From: an uncultured Prevotella sp.
GTDB taxonomy: Bacteria; Bacteroidota; Bacteroidia; Bacteroidales; Bacteroidaceae
Direction: 5' to 3'
NCBI GenBank assembly: GCA_905196835.1
Contig: CAJJWN010000003.1
Location: 62,001 to 126,000 of the forward strand
Length of the DNA: 64,000 bases
Shown here: positions 34,744-43,445 of the stretch, piece by piece
How the letters are laid out: every line of letters begins with the position of its first letter
Position numbering within the stretch: the first letter of the stretch is position 1
Translations under genes and position numbers: made by a program
Notes under the pieces: generated by a model
What the model was told of the DNA's origin: nothing
Seen by the model: only the letters and a program-made list of their open reading frames with translations
The model's database searches: none

Positions 34744-34779
34744 ATAAAAGCGTGTTAAACAACCTTTTATTTTCATTTC
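34713..34779. repeat. 67-bp direct repeat, copy 2
   Basis: Exact copy of 34625-34691 including both promoter boxes. Confidence 0.92.
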
Positions 34780-34858
34780 AGTTACGCCGCATGTCACATG
34801 CAAGTATAAAGCAAATCGAGGCTTACTACAGGCTTCTACTTGGCATCCTTGCAACGCA

Positions 34859-34975
34859 TTGATATTCAACGGGTTACCAAAAGGCCGTCTTTTAGACGCT
34901 AAAAGACGGCCTTTTACAACGCAATATGCGGCCTTTCGCATTGCAAAAGGCCGCATATTGCAAAACGGCAGGCTG
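34859..34975. repeat. Family R palindromic repeat (R6), tail first
   Basis: Tail-like TTGATATTCAACGGGTTAC (34859-34877), then AAAAGGCCGTCTTTTAGACG / CTAAAAGACGGCCTTTT and a second palindrome ATATGCGGCCTTTCGC / GCAAAAGGCCGCATAT. Confidence 0.82.
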
Positions 34976-35002
34976 GCTGCGAGCCAGCATCCGGCATATC
35001 AT

Positions 35003-36361
35003 CTACTTATGGAACATCCAGTAGTCGAAGTACATCAGCCGTCCCGGCTTGTCGCCACGGCATACGAAATACAGGTCGTGAACGCCCGTTACATTGGCAA
35101 CATCAGCCGTAACGAGCGCCCAGCGGTCGTCGCCGCCGGTCATGGGGACGTTGATTGTAGCCAGCAGGCGGCCTTGCCGTCCGTCCAGGCGCACCTCCAT
35201 GATTACCCCTCCGTTGTGAGTGGTGCCCACACGGGCGGTCATCCGCGACACTCCTTCCCGGCGGAAGTCAACGCCCTTGACCTTGATATAAGCTCCGTCG
35301 CTCATCGCATTGACGAACACTCCTACCTCCTTGTTCTGCCGCGTCTTCATTCCCTCGGAGAAAGCCATCGTCTCCGCCTCGGTCTTGCGGTACGGGTCAA
35401 GTACGGCCAGACCGTCTTTTATTCCCTCGGTCATCGTCATCGGGCGGATTGTCCCGTCCTCGTTGAACGCCACCTTGTCAACGCACACCGAGCGCGTAAA
35501 GCCCGAACCGCCTGGCAGCGCGCCGTTGTGATAGAACAGGTAAGTGCCGCCCTTGTAGTCAACTATGCCGGGATGGTTGGTGAAGCTGCGCCCCTCGGTG
35601 GGCATCAGCGTGCCGGCGTAACGCCAGGGACCCGTCGCGCTCTTGCTCATGGAGTAGCCAAGATGCTCGGGTATGGGGCCTCCCGCCCACAGCAGATAGT
35701 ACCAGTCGCCGCGCTTGTAGAGCCAAGGGCCTTCCTCGTAGAGCGTCGGCCGTTCGGCCACATTGCCCTCACGGCGACCAAAAGCCTCGACAGTCATGGG
35801 CACTTTTACGATGTCTCCCGAGTATGAAATCATGTCTTCGTTCAGCTTGACGTAGTAACAGAAGGGGTTGCCCCAGTACAGATAGGCCTGTCCGTCGCCG
35901 TCAATCATCACCGTAGGGTCGATGTCGCCCTTGCCGCTCGACACCAACGGCTTGCCCAGAGGGTCGTAGAACGGGCCGTAAGGCGAGTCGGCCACGGCCA
36001 CGCCGATGGCTCCGCCGCCGGTCTTCAGCGTCACGGGGACGTAAGCATAGAACTTTCCGCCGCGCTCTACGCACTGCATCGCCCACGCGTCTCCCCTCGC
36101 CCAGCTGAACGTTTTGTATGAAAGCACCGCCCCGTGGTCGGTCCAGTTAACCATGTCTTCGGTAGAATACAGCTTCCAGTCGTTCATCGTAAACCACGTT
36201 GACTGGTCCTCGTCATGGCTCGTGTACAGGTACAGGCGGCCGCCATGCACCATCGGCGCGGGGTCGGCGGTGTACATTGTCTGTACTATCGGGTTCTGTG
36301 CCGCCGCCTGAATCGAGGCCGCAAGCAACGGTAACAACATCAAACTACGCAACATAAGCAT
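35003..36361 (-). CDS. GH43 family glycoside hydrolase with CBM6-like domain
   Basis: 452 residues with a signal peptide ([15 protein letters not shown]). The five-bladed propeller catalytic residues are visible: general base D33 (TADPAPM), the pKa-tuning aspartate D148 (DIDPT) and acid E210 ([11 protein letters not shown]). The C-terminal 130 residues ([13 protein letters not shown] onwards, ending YFDYWMFHK) look like a family 6 carbohydrate-binding module. Such enzymes remove arabinose or xylose from xylan-type glycans, in the periplasm or at the surface. It follows the related gene at 36368 by six bases, so the two are one operon. Confidence 0.92.
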   Translation of the reverse strand: MLMLRSLMLLPLLAASIQAAAQNPIVQTMYTADPAPMVHGGRLYLYTSHDEDQSTWFTMNDWKLYSTEDMVNWTDHGAVLSYKTFSWARGDAWAMQCVERGGKFYAYVPVTLKTGGGAIGVAVADSPYGPFYDPLGKPLVSSGKGDIDPTVMIDGDGQAYLYWGNPFCYYVKLNEDMISYSGDIVKVPMTVEAFGRREGNVAERPTLYEEGPWLYKRGDWYYLLWAGGPIPEHLGYSMSKSATGPWRYAGTLMPTEGRSFTNHPGIVDYKGGTYLFYHNGALPGGSGFTRSVCVDKVAFNEDGTIRPMTMTEGIKDGLAVLDPYRKTEAETMAFSEGMKTRQNKEVGVFVNAMSDGAYIKVKGVDFRREGVSRMTARVGTTHNGGVIMEVRLDGRQGRLLATINVPMTGGDDRWALVTADVANVTGVHDLYFVCRGDKPGRLMYFDYWMFHK

Positions 36362-36367
36362 TCGTCC

Positions 36368-37690
36368 TTATTCAGTGAATCTCCAATAATCCCAGTTCAT
36401 CAGGTCTTTACGGCCATTGCCTTTGAAGCGGAACACAAGGTCGTGTACGCCCTCCGCGCCCTCTATGGGGCATGAGAAGGTCTTGTAAACGTCGCTGCCT
36501 CCGGTGGGCTTTACGTCCAACATGCCTACAAGACGGCCGCCGGAGCTGTCGAGGCGCACCTCGATTACGCAACCGCCGTCAGCCGACGCCACCGAGGCTT
36601 CAAACATCTTGGCACCCTTGCCGAAGTCAACGCCACGCACTACGAGCGTGTCGGCATCGTCGATGGCGGTCACATAGATTGCGCCGTCGCTCCTCCTGGC
36701 CGTCTTCAGGCCGTAGCCCCACGCCATAGTCTCGGCCTCTACGCGGCGGTAAGGGCACAGCGGCTCAATCTGCACCAGGCGGGTGTCCTTCCAGTAAGGC
36801 ACTTCCCGTATTGTCCCGTCGGCATTATAGTGCATCTCGGCCACCGACACGGAGCGCCGCTCGTGGTGCTCAGGCGTCTCAAGGCGCAGTATGTCGTAGT
36901 TGAGTCCGAACACATAGCTCTTTCCCTTATAGTCTATGATGCCGGGATGGTTGCCGCGCGAGCGTTCGGTAGGTTTCATTATGTGCCCCTTAACCTGCCA
37001 AGGGCCGGTAGGACTGTCGCTCATCGCGTAGCCAATTCCTTCGGGACAGCATGTCGAGGCGAATGCGAGATAGTAGCGTCCGCCGCGCTTATAGAACCAC
37101 GGCCCTTCCTGATAATGCTTCAGCTTGCCCACTTTCACGATGTCGCCGGATGTGGAAATCATGTCCTCGTTCAGCTTTACGTAGTACAGGTTGGGGTTGC
37201 CCCAGTACATGTAGGCCTGCCCGTCGTCGTCGATGAACACCGAGGGGTCTATGTCTTCCCAGTGTTCCTGCTGCCATACGAGCGGCTTTCCCAGCGGGTC
37301 TTTGAACGGACCGTAAGGCGAATCGGCCACGAGCACACCGATGCCGTTGCCGTGTAGCGGGCAGTACATGTAGAACTTGCCGCCGCGCTCGACCACATGC
37401 TCGGCCCAAGCACCGTTGTCACGCTTGCGCCAAGCAAAGTCTTTGAGCGACGCTACTACGCCGTGGTCGGTCCAGTTAACCATGTCGGTAGACGTGTACA
37501 GCAGCCAGTCGTACATCTTGAAGCCGTCGGCGTCGTCCTCGTCGTGCGTTGTGTAGAGATAGACGGTGTCGTTGTAAACCATCGGGGCGGGGTCAGCCGT
37601 GTACTTGGTCTGCACCACCGGCATCTGCGCCATAGCCTGCAAGGAGAGCAGACATAGTGCGGAGAAAAGCAAAAGTTTCCTGCAATTCAT
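36368..37690 (-). CDS. GH43 family glycoside hydrolase with CBM6-like domain
   Basis: 440 residues from MNCRKLLLFS; a longer frame adds 13 residues without a signal sequence and is rejected. The signal peptide ends near LQAMAQ. Catalytic residues match the neighbour: D33 (TADPAPM), D148 (DIDPS) and E195 (QEGPWFY). The C-terminal CBM6-like domain starts near EAETMAWGYGLKTARR and ends LMNWDYWRF. It is a paralogue of the downstream gene, and the pair probably attack side chains of the same xylan-like substrate. A TACTTTTG box lies 37 bases before the start. Confidence 0.92.
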   Translation of the reverse strand: MNCRKLLLFSALCLLSLQAMAQMPVVQTKYTADPAPMVYNDTVYLYTTHDEDDADGFKMYDWLLYTSTDMVNWTDHGVVASLKDFAWRKRDNGAWAEHVVERGGKFYMYCPLHGNGIGVLVADSPYGPFKDPLGKPLVWQQEHWEDIDPSVFIDDDGQAYMYWGNPNLYYVKLNEDMISTSGDIVKVGKLKHYQEGPWFYKRGGRYYLAFASTCCPEGIGYAMSDSPTGPWQVKGHIMKPTERSRGNHPGIIDYKGKSYVFGLNYDILRLETPEHHERRSVSVAEMHYNADGTIREVPYWKDTRLVQIEPLCPYRRVEAETMAWGYGLKTARRSDGAIYVTAIDDADTLVVRGVDFGKGAKMFEASVASADGGCVIEVRLDSSGGRLVGMLDVKPTGGSDVYKTFSCPIEGAEGVHDLVFRFKGNGRKDLMNWDYWRFTE

Positions 37691-37726
37691 AACATCATAA
37701 GGTTTAAGGTATTTGATTATCGCCTG

Positions 37727-37734
37727 CAAAAGTA
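37727..37734 (-). promoter_or_regulatory. -7 box for the GH43 operon
   Basis: TACTTTTG on the minus strand, about 37 bases before the start of the first GH43 gene. Confidence 0.5.
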
Positions 37735-37805
37735 GTAAAAATTACACTAAATACAAAACGAAACAATGCAAACTGCACACAGGCATCATTTCGGTTGTAA
37801 TTCAA

Positions 37806-37923
37806 AAGGTGGCCTTTCGCCCTGCAAAAGACCGTCTTTCAGACGCTAAAAGGCCGTCTTTCACAAGCCAAAAGACGGCCTTTTGAAACACGTTCCGTAT
37901 ATTACTGATTATCAATAAGATAC
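37806..37923. repeat. Family R palindromic repeat (R7) with tail
   Basis: Four units from AAAAGGTGGCCTTTCGCCCT to CAAAAGACGGCCTTTTG, then the tail CTGATTATCAATAAGATAC (37905-37923). The first units match R8 closely. Confidence 0.85.
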
Positions 37924-37944
37924 AAACGCAGCTGATAACGGTGC

Positions 37945-40029
37945 TTACTTCATGAACCGCGAGGTGTCAACTTCCTTATGCTTCTTCTCCTTATATCCGC
38001 CGAAAGCGTAGCTGAAGGTCACTCCGACGTGGCGGAAGCTCGACATCTTCATGCTGAAATTCTGCCCACGGAAGCGTATGTAGGGGTCAATGTGCGACGT
38101 CTCGAACATGTCGTAGCAGTACACTTTCAGCGTGGCGCGCCTGTCTTTGAGGAATTTCAGCTGCACAGCCGCGTCCACACGGCCAGCCGCCGGCAAGTCG
38201 TAGTTGCCCTGTATGGCCTTGGTCTGCACCTGACCGTTGAGCGAGAGCGTTATTTCAGGACTGCGTGAGATATGGAAATCGTTTCTAAGCGAGAATACGC
38301 CGAGCAGCCTGGAGCGGTCGAATGGTATGTCGTAGAAGTCGGAGTCCTTATGCCTCATCCATACACCCGTTGCCGTAAGGTTGCCGCTGTACCATCCGCC
38401 GAGCTTCAGCGGCACGGCTGCCATCAGCCCGGCCTGTTGCTGGAAATCCAAGTTCACCCAGCGGAACGTCTCCGTAAGCTCGTCGCCGCGCTGGTAAAGG
38501 GTCTGCATGAAGTGGTCGTCAGTGTACGAAAACCAGCCAGTGACGACGTACTTGTTCTTAAACACGTATGTAAGACTGGCCTGATACTCGTGCGACGGCT
38601 TCAATGCCGGGTTGCCAACGATTTCGTCATATCCGCCGTTGCTGTACGTTATGAAGTCCTGCACGGCCCAATACTCCGGGTAAGCAGTGGTGCTGCTCAC
38701 GCCAAGTTGCAGCACATGGCCCTCCGCAGGCAGGTAAGTTAGGTTCAGAGTGGGCAGAAAGTTCCACTCGTTCCACGCCGTGCTGTTGTAATACTCGGCT
38801 GCAAGCGATGCGTCGATGATTACCTTGTTGCCGAAGTTCTTGCTGAAACCGGCATACAGGTTGGCCGTATTCTCGCGCTTTTTTATGCTTTGGCTGACGG
38901 GCAAACCGCCTTGTCCGCTTGCCGATTCATCATAAGCCTGACGGCTGTTGTCGGTGCTACGGATGTACGATGCGCCGTAGTTGAGCCCCCAGCCGCCATT
39001 CAACGTGTGCTCCTGCTTGGCATACACGCGCCAGATGTCAAGCCGTTGGCTGTTATTGACGACGTAATTCAACTCGCGGTCGGTCAGTACACTGCTTAGC
39101 CTTTGCGTCTGCGGACTGTTGTAATAGGTGTATTCCGCGCCGACGTTAAGGCCGAATGGCAGTTTGTAATCCAGCGAAACGTCGTGCAGCCACGGCTTCG
39201 AGTCAAGGTCGTTCTTGCCTGTTATCGAGCCGCTTATGCGCTGGCGGCTGTCCGTGTTTGCATAACTGCCGTAGTAACTTAGGCTCAAACGGTGCTTGTC
39301 GGAGAAGTCGTAACCGGCCGAAAAGCGCAGCTTGTGGCTGTGCCCGGTGGCGAGCGTGCGCTCGAATGACCGTATGCCGTGCTGCGTTCCGTCGTCAAGG
39401 GCATGATGGGTGGCGACTTCACGCGCGTTGAAATTGTCTCCATGGTCGTGCGAATACATAAGGTCTGCGCTTAGTTTCTTGCCCGAATACACTACGCTTG
39501 CACGCTCTTGGAAGGCCGCGTGGTGGCTTTGGTCGCAAGAACCGAACACCTCTCCCGTGAGCATCTGCCGCTCGGAAGTCTCGTGTTTGAAGTTGATGTT
39601 GATGCAAGCACCCTTTACTTGGTATTTCGCCGGCGCGTTATACATCACCTCAACGTCGCCCACCCTGTCCTTGGGCACACTCTTGAGCAACTCCGTCAGC
39701 TGCTCCTGACTGATGTTTGCCACCTGTCCATCCATAATGACGGTCACCTCCCGGCCGCCAAGAGTCAGGCTTCCGCCGGTCTCTACCACACCGGGCAGGG
39801 CCTTGAGGGCGTCGTATGCGTTATCCGTTGCCGCGTTTCCGGGAAGCCGGTTGACGTCGTACACCAACGCCGCGCCCCTGACTTTAACCACGGGACGCTC
39901 TCCGCTGACCATCACTTCGGGCAACGTGCGCACCAAGCTGTCAAGCCTTAGCGAGTCGTCGGCCGCAGTCTGCGCCGCCACCGGCAAACAGACGGCTGAC
40001 AAGAGGAATAAAAAGAGTATTTTCTTCAT
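37945..40029 (-). CDS. TonB-dependent receptor-like outer-membrane protein
   Basis: 694 residues with a signal peptide (FLFLLSAVCLPVAAQ). A plug domain (LPEVMVSGERPVVKVRGAALVYDV, then GREVTVIMDGQVANISQEQL) precedes a large barrel ending in FSYAFGGYKEKKHKEVDTSRFMK. It fits the OMP_b-brl_3 group of Bacteroidota receptors. It lacks the usual N-terminal carboxypeptidase-like domain and there is no SusD partner. A TACCTTTG box lies 28 bases before the start. Its position between GH43 enzymes and a TPR/HTH protein suggests glycan or signal uptake, but that is inference. Confidence 0.87.
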   Translation of the reverse strand: MKKILFLFLLSAVCLPVAAQTAADDSLRLDSLVRTLPEVMVSGERPVVKVRGAALVYDVNRLPGNAATDNAYDALKALPGVVETGGSLTLGGREVTVIMDGQVANISQEQLTELLKSVPKDRVGDVEVMYNAPAKYQVKGACININFKHETSERQMLTGEVFGSCDQSHHAAFQERASVVYSGKKLSADLMYSHDHGDNFNAREVATHHALDDGTQHGIRSFERTLATGHSHKLRFSAGYDFSDKHRLSLSYYGSYANTDSRQRISGSITGKNDLDSKPWLHDVSLDYKLPFGLNVGAEYTYYNSPQTQRLSSVLTDRELNYVVNNSQRLDIWRVYAKQEHTLNGGWGLNYGASYIRSTDNSRQAYDESASGQGGLPVSQSIKKRENTANLYAGFSKNFGNKVIIDASLAAEYYNSTAWNEWNFLPTLNLTYLPAEGHVLQLGVSSTTAYPEYWAVQDFITYSNGGYDEIVGNPALKPSHEYQASLTYVFKNKYVVTGWFSYTDDHFMQTLYQRGDELTETFRWVNLDFQQQAGLMAAVPLKLGGWYSGNLTATGVWMRHKDSDFYDIPFDRSRLLGVFSLRNDFHISRSPEITLSLNGQVQTKAIQGNYDLPAAGRVDAAVQLKFLKDRRATLKVYCYDMFETSHIDPYIRFRGQNFSMKMSSFRHVGVTFSYAFGGYKEKKHKEVDTSRFMK

Positions 40030-40056
40030 CGTCGTATGGATTTTGATTTACGCCGA

Positions 40057-40064
40057 CAAAGGTA
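40057..40064 (-). promoter_or_regulatory. -7 box for the outer-membrane receptor gene
   Basis: TACCTTTG on the minus strand, 28 bases before the start codon. Confidence 0.5.
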
Positions 40065-40167
40065 TCAAAACGCGGTAAAACGCCGTGCATAAAAGCGTCC
40101 GCCATTTTCTACAATATTCTACAATGCCCGTAAACAGGGCGTCTCACGATGTTACGGAAGCAGCCGC

Positions 40168-41907
40168 CTACTTCACAATCCGCATGATGAAGTCGTCAAA
40201 CTCCTGCGGTTTGCCGTCATGTCCGAGCACCTTTTGCAACAAGCGGCGGCGTATTGCGGACACGCTCTTTTGTGAAATGCCGGTAAGGTTGCTGATTTCC
40301 AACGGCTTGAAATGCAGACGGAGAAGTATGCAAAGGTCGTATTCGTCGGGGCGCAATACATGCCCGTTGTTAAGCGTAGAGTAAAAACCGGGCACCTCGG
40401 AGTTTATCATCGAGCGCAACGCCTGCCAGTCCTCGGCGGATGGTTGGCTGAGCGGATTGCCTGCCACCTGCCTGAAACGTCGGGCTATGTCAGAGTTTGC
40501 AAGACGTTCTTCTACGGTCGCCTCGTCAATGTGACGCCGCAAAGTCTCCATGCTTTGCAGGCGTTCAATGGCCTCACGCTTCTCCTTCACGAGGGTGTCA
40601 CGCTCCTCCTCGGTCAGCGTGAGCAGCTGTTGCAGTTCGGTCTGGGTACGTGTCAGCGTATCGATGTCTTGCCTATGCCGCAATTCGCGGTTGCGCATAT
40701 CGGCGCGCCTTTTCCTTATTATATATGTAAAGACCGACAAGACGGTAAGCAGAATAAGAGCCAAGGCCAGTACGGTGGTCTTCATGCGCTCGGCCTCGAG
40801 AGCCTTGTCGGCCACCTGGCGGCCAAGATTAGTGCGCTCATACTGCGCCTGCACCACCGAACATGTGTTCTTCATAAGCTCCTTTGTAAGGCTGTCAGAG
40901 CGCTCACTGCTGATGTCTGCGTATTTCAGAGCAGAGTCCTTGGCACCCATTTTCTCGTACATCTGCCACGCAGCGTAAGCCTCGGCCTCGCGTATGTTGA
41001 GCGACGGATTGTCTATTTGCCGTATCTTGCTAAGCCAATAGGCCGCGGAGTCGAGACGGTTGGTACATACCGAATAGATGGCTTTTACGTAATAAATGCC
41101 CTGATAGTCGGGTTTTGCGTTACCGTCGACGCCGATTACGCGCGAGTCGCGGTCGAACACAGCCATGCAGCGAGCCGCGTTGGCCGTGTCGCCGCGGTCA
41201 AGATATATCTCGATGAGCTTCGCCTGCGATATGGCCGAAGCCTCAACATAGCCGCTCTCGCGGAAAAGGCGCGACGAACGGAGGGTTACCGCGAGGGCGG
41301 AATCGGGCTGTCCCATGAAGATGTAGGCGTTGGATATATGGTCAAGGCCGCTCAACGCCGTGAGCGTATCGCCCGCACGCATTGAATATCGGTAGCAAAG
41401 GTGCGAGGCGCGGATGACGTTACGCGGCATGTACTCGTCAAGATAAACCTGCGAAAGATGGGCGTACACTTGGCCGAGCACCACGTACAGGCAGTCGTCC
41501 GACGTAGTGTCGGCGCTGGCGGCAGCCGCCTCGAGGTTGAGCATGGCCTCGGTGTTGTCGCCCATGCTGCTGTTCACGCACCCAAGCAGCAACTTTGAAA
41601 GCATCCGGTGGTTGTCGTCGCCGTGCCGGTCGTAATAATCGGCTACGGCACGGATTACGCTGTCCGACGTGAAACGCGCCCCGGAGCCGAGCATATACCT
41701 GGTTTTCATCATATCGTAATACACCCTCACGCGCTCGGGAGCCGACTTGATGCGCGGCCTCAACGCCTCAAGCAGGCGCAGGGCACTGTCTGGATGTGTA
41801 CGGGAAACGCTGTCGATGGGGTAAAACATGGGCTCGTACTTGGCATACCTGTCGCACGAAACCATGACGAGCAGCAACGCAAAGGCAAACAGCAATAGTC
41901 GTTTCAT
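40168..41907 (-). CDS. TPR lipoprotein with membrane helix, coiled coil and C-terminal HTH
   Basis: 579 residues. A lipobox VMVSC (C18) ends the signal, then come tetratricopeptide-like helices (for example ALSGLDHISNAYIFMGQPDSALAV), a membrane helix near 375-395 (VLALALILLTVLSVFTYII), a coiled coil (LTRTQTELQQLLTLTEEERDTL) and a C-terminal helix-turn-helix of the LuxR-like kind (LCILLRLHFKPLEISNLTGISQKSVSAIRRRLLQKVLG). The layout places TPRs outside and DNA-binding region inside, so it may be a membrane-anchored sensor-regulator. A combined lipoprotein signal and internal membrane helix is odd; the signal may instead serve as a plain membrane anchor. Confidence 0.8.
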   Translation of the reverse strand: MKRLLLFAFALLLVMVSCDRYAKYEPMFYPIDSVSRTHPDSALRLLEALRPRIKSAPERVRVYYDMMKTRYMLGSGARFTSDSVIRAVADYYDRHGDDNHRMLSKLLLGCVNSSMGDNTEAMLNLEAAAASADTTSDDCLYVVLGQVYAHLSQVYLDEYMPRNVIRASHLCYRYSMRAGDTLTALSGLDHISNAYIFMGQPDSALAVTLRSSRLFRESGYVEASAISQAKLIEIYLDRGDTANAARCMAVFDRDSRVIGVDGNAKPDYQGIYYVKAIYSVCTNRLDSAAYWLSKIRQIDNPSLNIREAEAYAAWQMYEKMGAKDSALKYADISSERSDSLTKELMKNTCSVVQAQYERTNLGRQVADKALEAERMKTTVLALALILLTVLSVFTYIIRKRRADMRNRELRHRQDIDTLTRTQTELQQLLTLTEEERDTLVKEKREAIERLQSMETLRRHIDEATVEERLANSDIARRFRQVAGNPLSQPSAEDWQALRSMINSEVPGFYSTLNNGHVLRPDEYDLCILLRLHFKPLEISNLTGISQKSVSAIRRRLLQKVLGHDGKPQEFDDFIMRIVK

Positions 41908-41911
41908 AATG

Positions 41912-41919
41912 CAAAAATA
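41912..41919 (-). promoter_or_regulatory. -7 box abutting the TPR gene start
   Basis: TATTTTTG on the minus strand, five bases before the ATG; transcription would give a nearly leaderless mRNA. Confidence 0.4.
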
Positions 41920-42002
41920 CGCATTTTACACAATATATGGCAAGCATACGCAGGCTAATTTGCAGCCGTCGGCCACGGCGCATGAAACCAACCGTTTCCC
42001 CA

Positions 42003-42120
42003 AAGACGGCCTTTCGCCCTGCAAAAGACCGTCTTTCAGACGCTAAAAGGCCGTCTTTCGCAAGCTAAAAGACGGCCTTTGGGAACAGCAAACGTAACAT
42101 ATTGACTATCAGTAAGTTGT
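42003..42120. repeat. Family R palindromic repeat (R8) with tail
   Basis: Units CAAAGACGGCCTTTCGCCCT, CAAAAGACCGTCTTTCAGAC, AAAAGGCCGTCTTTCGC and CTAAAAGACGGCCTTTGG, then the tail TTGACTATCAGTAAGTTGT (42102-42120). The inner 45 bases match R7 closely. Confidence 0.84.
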
Positions 42121-42156
42121 AAACAGCTTGAAGAACAACGGCTAACTGCAAAAAGA

Positions 42157-42189
42157 AAAGCGGTCTTTGACATAACCAAAGACCGCTTT
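42157..42189 (-). terminator. Terminator of the ECF S-component gene
   Basis: Perfect 13-bp stem AAAGCGGTCTTTG / CAAAGACCGCTTT with loop ACATAAC, followed by a T-rich run on the minus strand, 35 bases after the stop codon. Confidence 0.9.
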
Positions 42190-42223
42190 ATAGAATTAAA
42201 ACAACGGCTACGTGCCGCCTTGC

Positions 42224-42742
42224 TTACATCTTCACGCGAACATACTTCATTACTGCGTAGCCGCCAAAGGCCTGCACGAGGATGCCCGGCCAGCCCAGGC
42301 GGACGTCCTGAAGGGCGGCGACAAGCGAGCCGGTCATGCCCCACTCGGCCAGCATTCCTATCCCTTGGTAGGCCACTACGGCCAAAGCGACAGCCCAAAG
42401 GGCCACGCCGCGCACGCGCGAAGCTATGAAAGCGGCGGCCACGGCGAGCAATACCGACTTGATGAGGATGATAGGCAGCGACGCTGCGGCCGGCATTCCG
42501 AAGAGCAGGCTATTGACTACCGGCGAAGCAATGGCCGTCAAGAGACCTGCCGTAAGGCCGAACTTATAGGCCGCTACGAGCGTGAAGAAATAGATGGGGA
42601 GCCACACCAAGCCGCCCTGCGGCACCAAGTGGCACAACTGGGGCAGCACGATGTTGCCCACAACGAACAGCGCGGCCATCATGTAGGCACGGCTGTCGCG
42701 GTAGCTCAACGAGCAAACCGCCGATACAGATGTTGTTTTCAT
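42224..42742 (-). CDS. ECF transporter S component (substrate-binding membrane protein)
   Basis: 172 residues with about six membrane helices. The helix set AYMMAALFVVGNIVLPQLCHLVPQGG, WLPIYFFTLVAAYKFGLTAG, LLTAIASPVVNSLLFGMPAA fits S components of energy-coupling factor vitamin transporters. The start loop (PQGGLVWLPIYFFTL) has the pattern of such proteins. The substrate cannot be named. It needs an EcfA/EcfT module encoded elsewhere. It ends the minus-strand gene run that begins with tatA. Confidence 0.75.
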   Translation of the reverse strand: MKTTSVSAVCSLSYRDSRAYMMAALFVVGNIVLPQLCHLVPQGGLVWLPIYFFTLVAAYKFGLTAGLLTAIASPVVNSLLFGMPAAASLPIILIKSVLLAVAAAFIASRVRGVALWAVALAVVAYQGIGMLAEWGMTGSLVAALQDVRLGWPGILVQAFGGYAVMKYVRVKM

Positions 42743-42776
42743 TGTTGTTATTGATTTAAATTGTAGTTCTTATATA

Positions 42777-42835
42777 GGAGTAAGGAGTAAAGGAGAGAAG
42801 AAGTAAGGAGTAAAGGAGAGAAGAAGTAAGGAGAT
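42777..42835. repeat. Family C repeat array (C2)
   Basis: GGAGTAAGGAGTAAAGGAGA and a second near-identical unit, ending GTAAGGAGATATG, an edge also seen in C1 (GTAAGTAGATATG). No opposite arm was found. Confidence 0.75.
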
Positions 42836-42854
42836 ATGCCTCTGTGCAGTATCC

Positions 42855-42896
42855 TCCACGGTTTTACCTTTTTACCCTTTTACTTTTTTACCTTTC
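42855..42896. repeat. Family B repeat arm (B2)
   Basis: Single arm TTTTACCTTTTTACCCTTTT and on; it encodes the last eight residues and stop of the DUF1893 gene. Confidence 0.8.
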
Positions 42897-43342
42897 AGAA
42901 ACTCTTTTATCATCAGATACGCCTCGTCTGGCGACTCCGTACAGGCCGTAAGCTTCTCCACGGGGCAGATGTCGGTGCCTGTGCGGTTGATGATGTTAGC
43001 CACTTCCTCGCCGAAAGACACCTCAATGCCTGCCCGGCGAAGCACGCCGAGCGCGCCGGAACTGATTACCCGGGCGTAGACCTCACGCACGCCGCCCTTC
43101 ACAAGGAGCAGGGCCGCACCGCGCCCGATTACCTTGTCGGCAACGGATGCGCCCCGAAGGAAGTCCGGCTCGTCGGTTACAAGGCTGAAAAGGTCGGCCA
43201 CGCCGCGACGCTCGAACCTGCGTATTTCGCCCGAAACAGAGCGGACAATGCCGCGGCAGGCGTCGTCAAAGCTGATACTTGTGCCAAACTCCTTCCAAGA
43301 GGAAGTACCAAATGCGCCCTGCTTATCGGTTATTTCTTCCAT
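42872..43342 (-). CDS. DUF1893 domain protein
   Basis: 156 residues from MEEITDKQGA; an in-frame ATG at 43363 adds seven residues and is possible. The core (LLLVKGGVREVYARVISSGALGVLRRAGIEVSFGEEVANIINRTGTDICPVE) matches the DUF1893 family, whose function is not known to me. The cysteine pair region GTDICPVEKLTACTESPDEAYLMI is typical. The last eight residues LKGKKVKG are encoded by a family B repeat arm. Upstream on the same strand is the Fe-S aldo/keto reductase. Confidence 0.78.
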   Translation of the reverse strand: MEEITDKQGAFGTSSWKEFGTSISFDDACRGIVRSVSGEIRRFERRGVADLFSLVTDEPDFLRGASVADKVIGRGAALLLVKGGVREVYARVISSGALGVLRRAGIEVSFGEEVANIINRTGTDICPVEKLTACTESPDEAYLMIKEFLKGKKVKG

Positions 43343-43386
43343 AATTTCTTTCTTAAAAAACATCTATCAGCCATTAACGGCATCCT

Positions 43387-43443
43387 TTCCCCCTCCCCTC
43401 GGGGAGGCCGGGTGGGGGCTTCCTCTTGGCCGGGTGGGGGCTT
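43387..43443. repeat. Family E repeat (E3)
   Basis: CCCCCTCCCCTCGGGGAGG followed by CCGGGTGGGGGCTTCCTCTTGG and a second GGCCGGGTGGGGGCTTG. It abuts the stop of the Fe-S aldo/keto reductase gene (43446). Confidence 0.8.
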
Positions 43444-43445
43444 GC

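Larger units (their letters stand above)
34540..35002. other. Intergenic region glyS to GH43
   Basis: 463 bases with the duplicated promoter and family R copy R6; no gene seen. Confidence 0.65.
41908..42223. other. Intergenic region TPR gene to ECF gene
   Basis: 316 bases with the -7 box above, family R copy R8 and a terminator. No gene seen. Confidence 0.6.
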
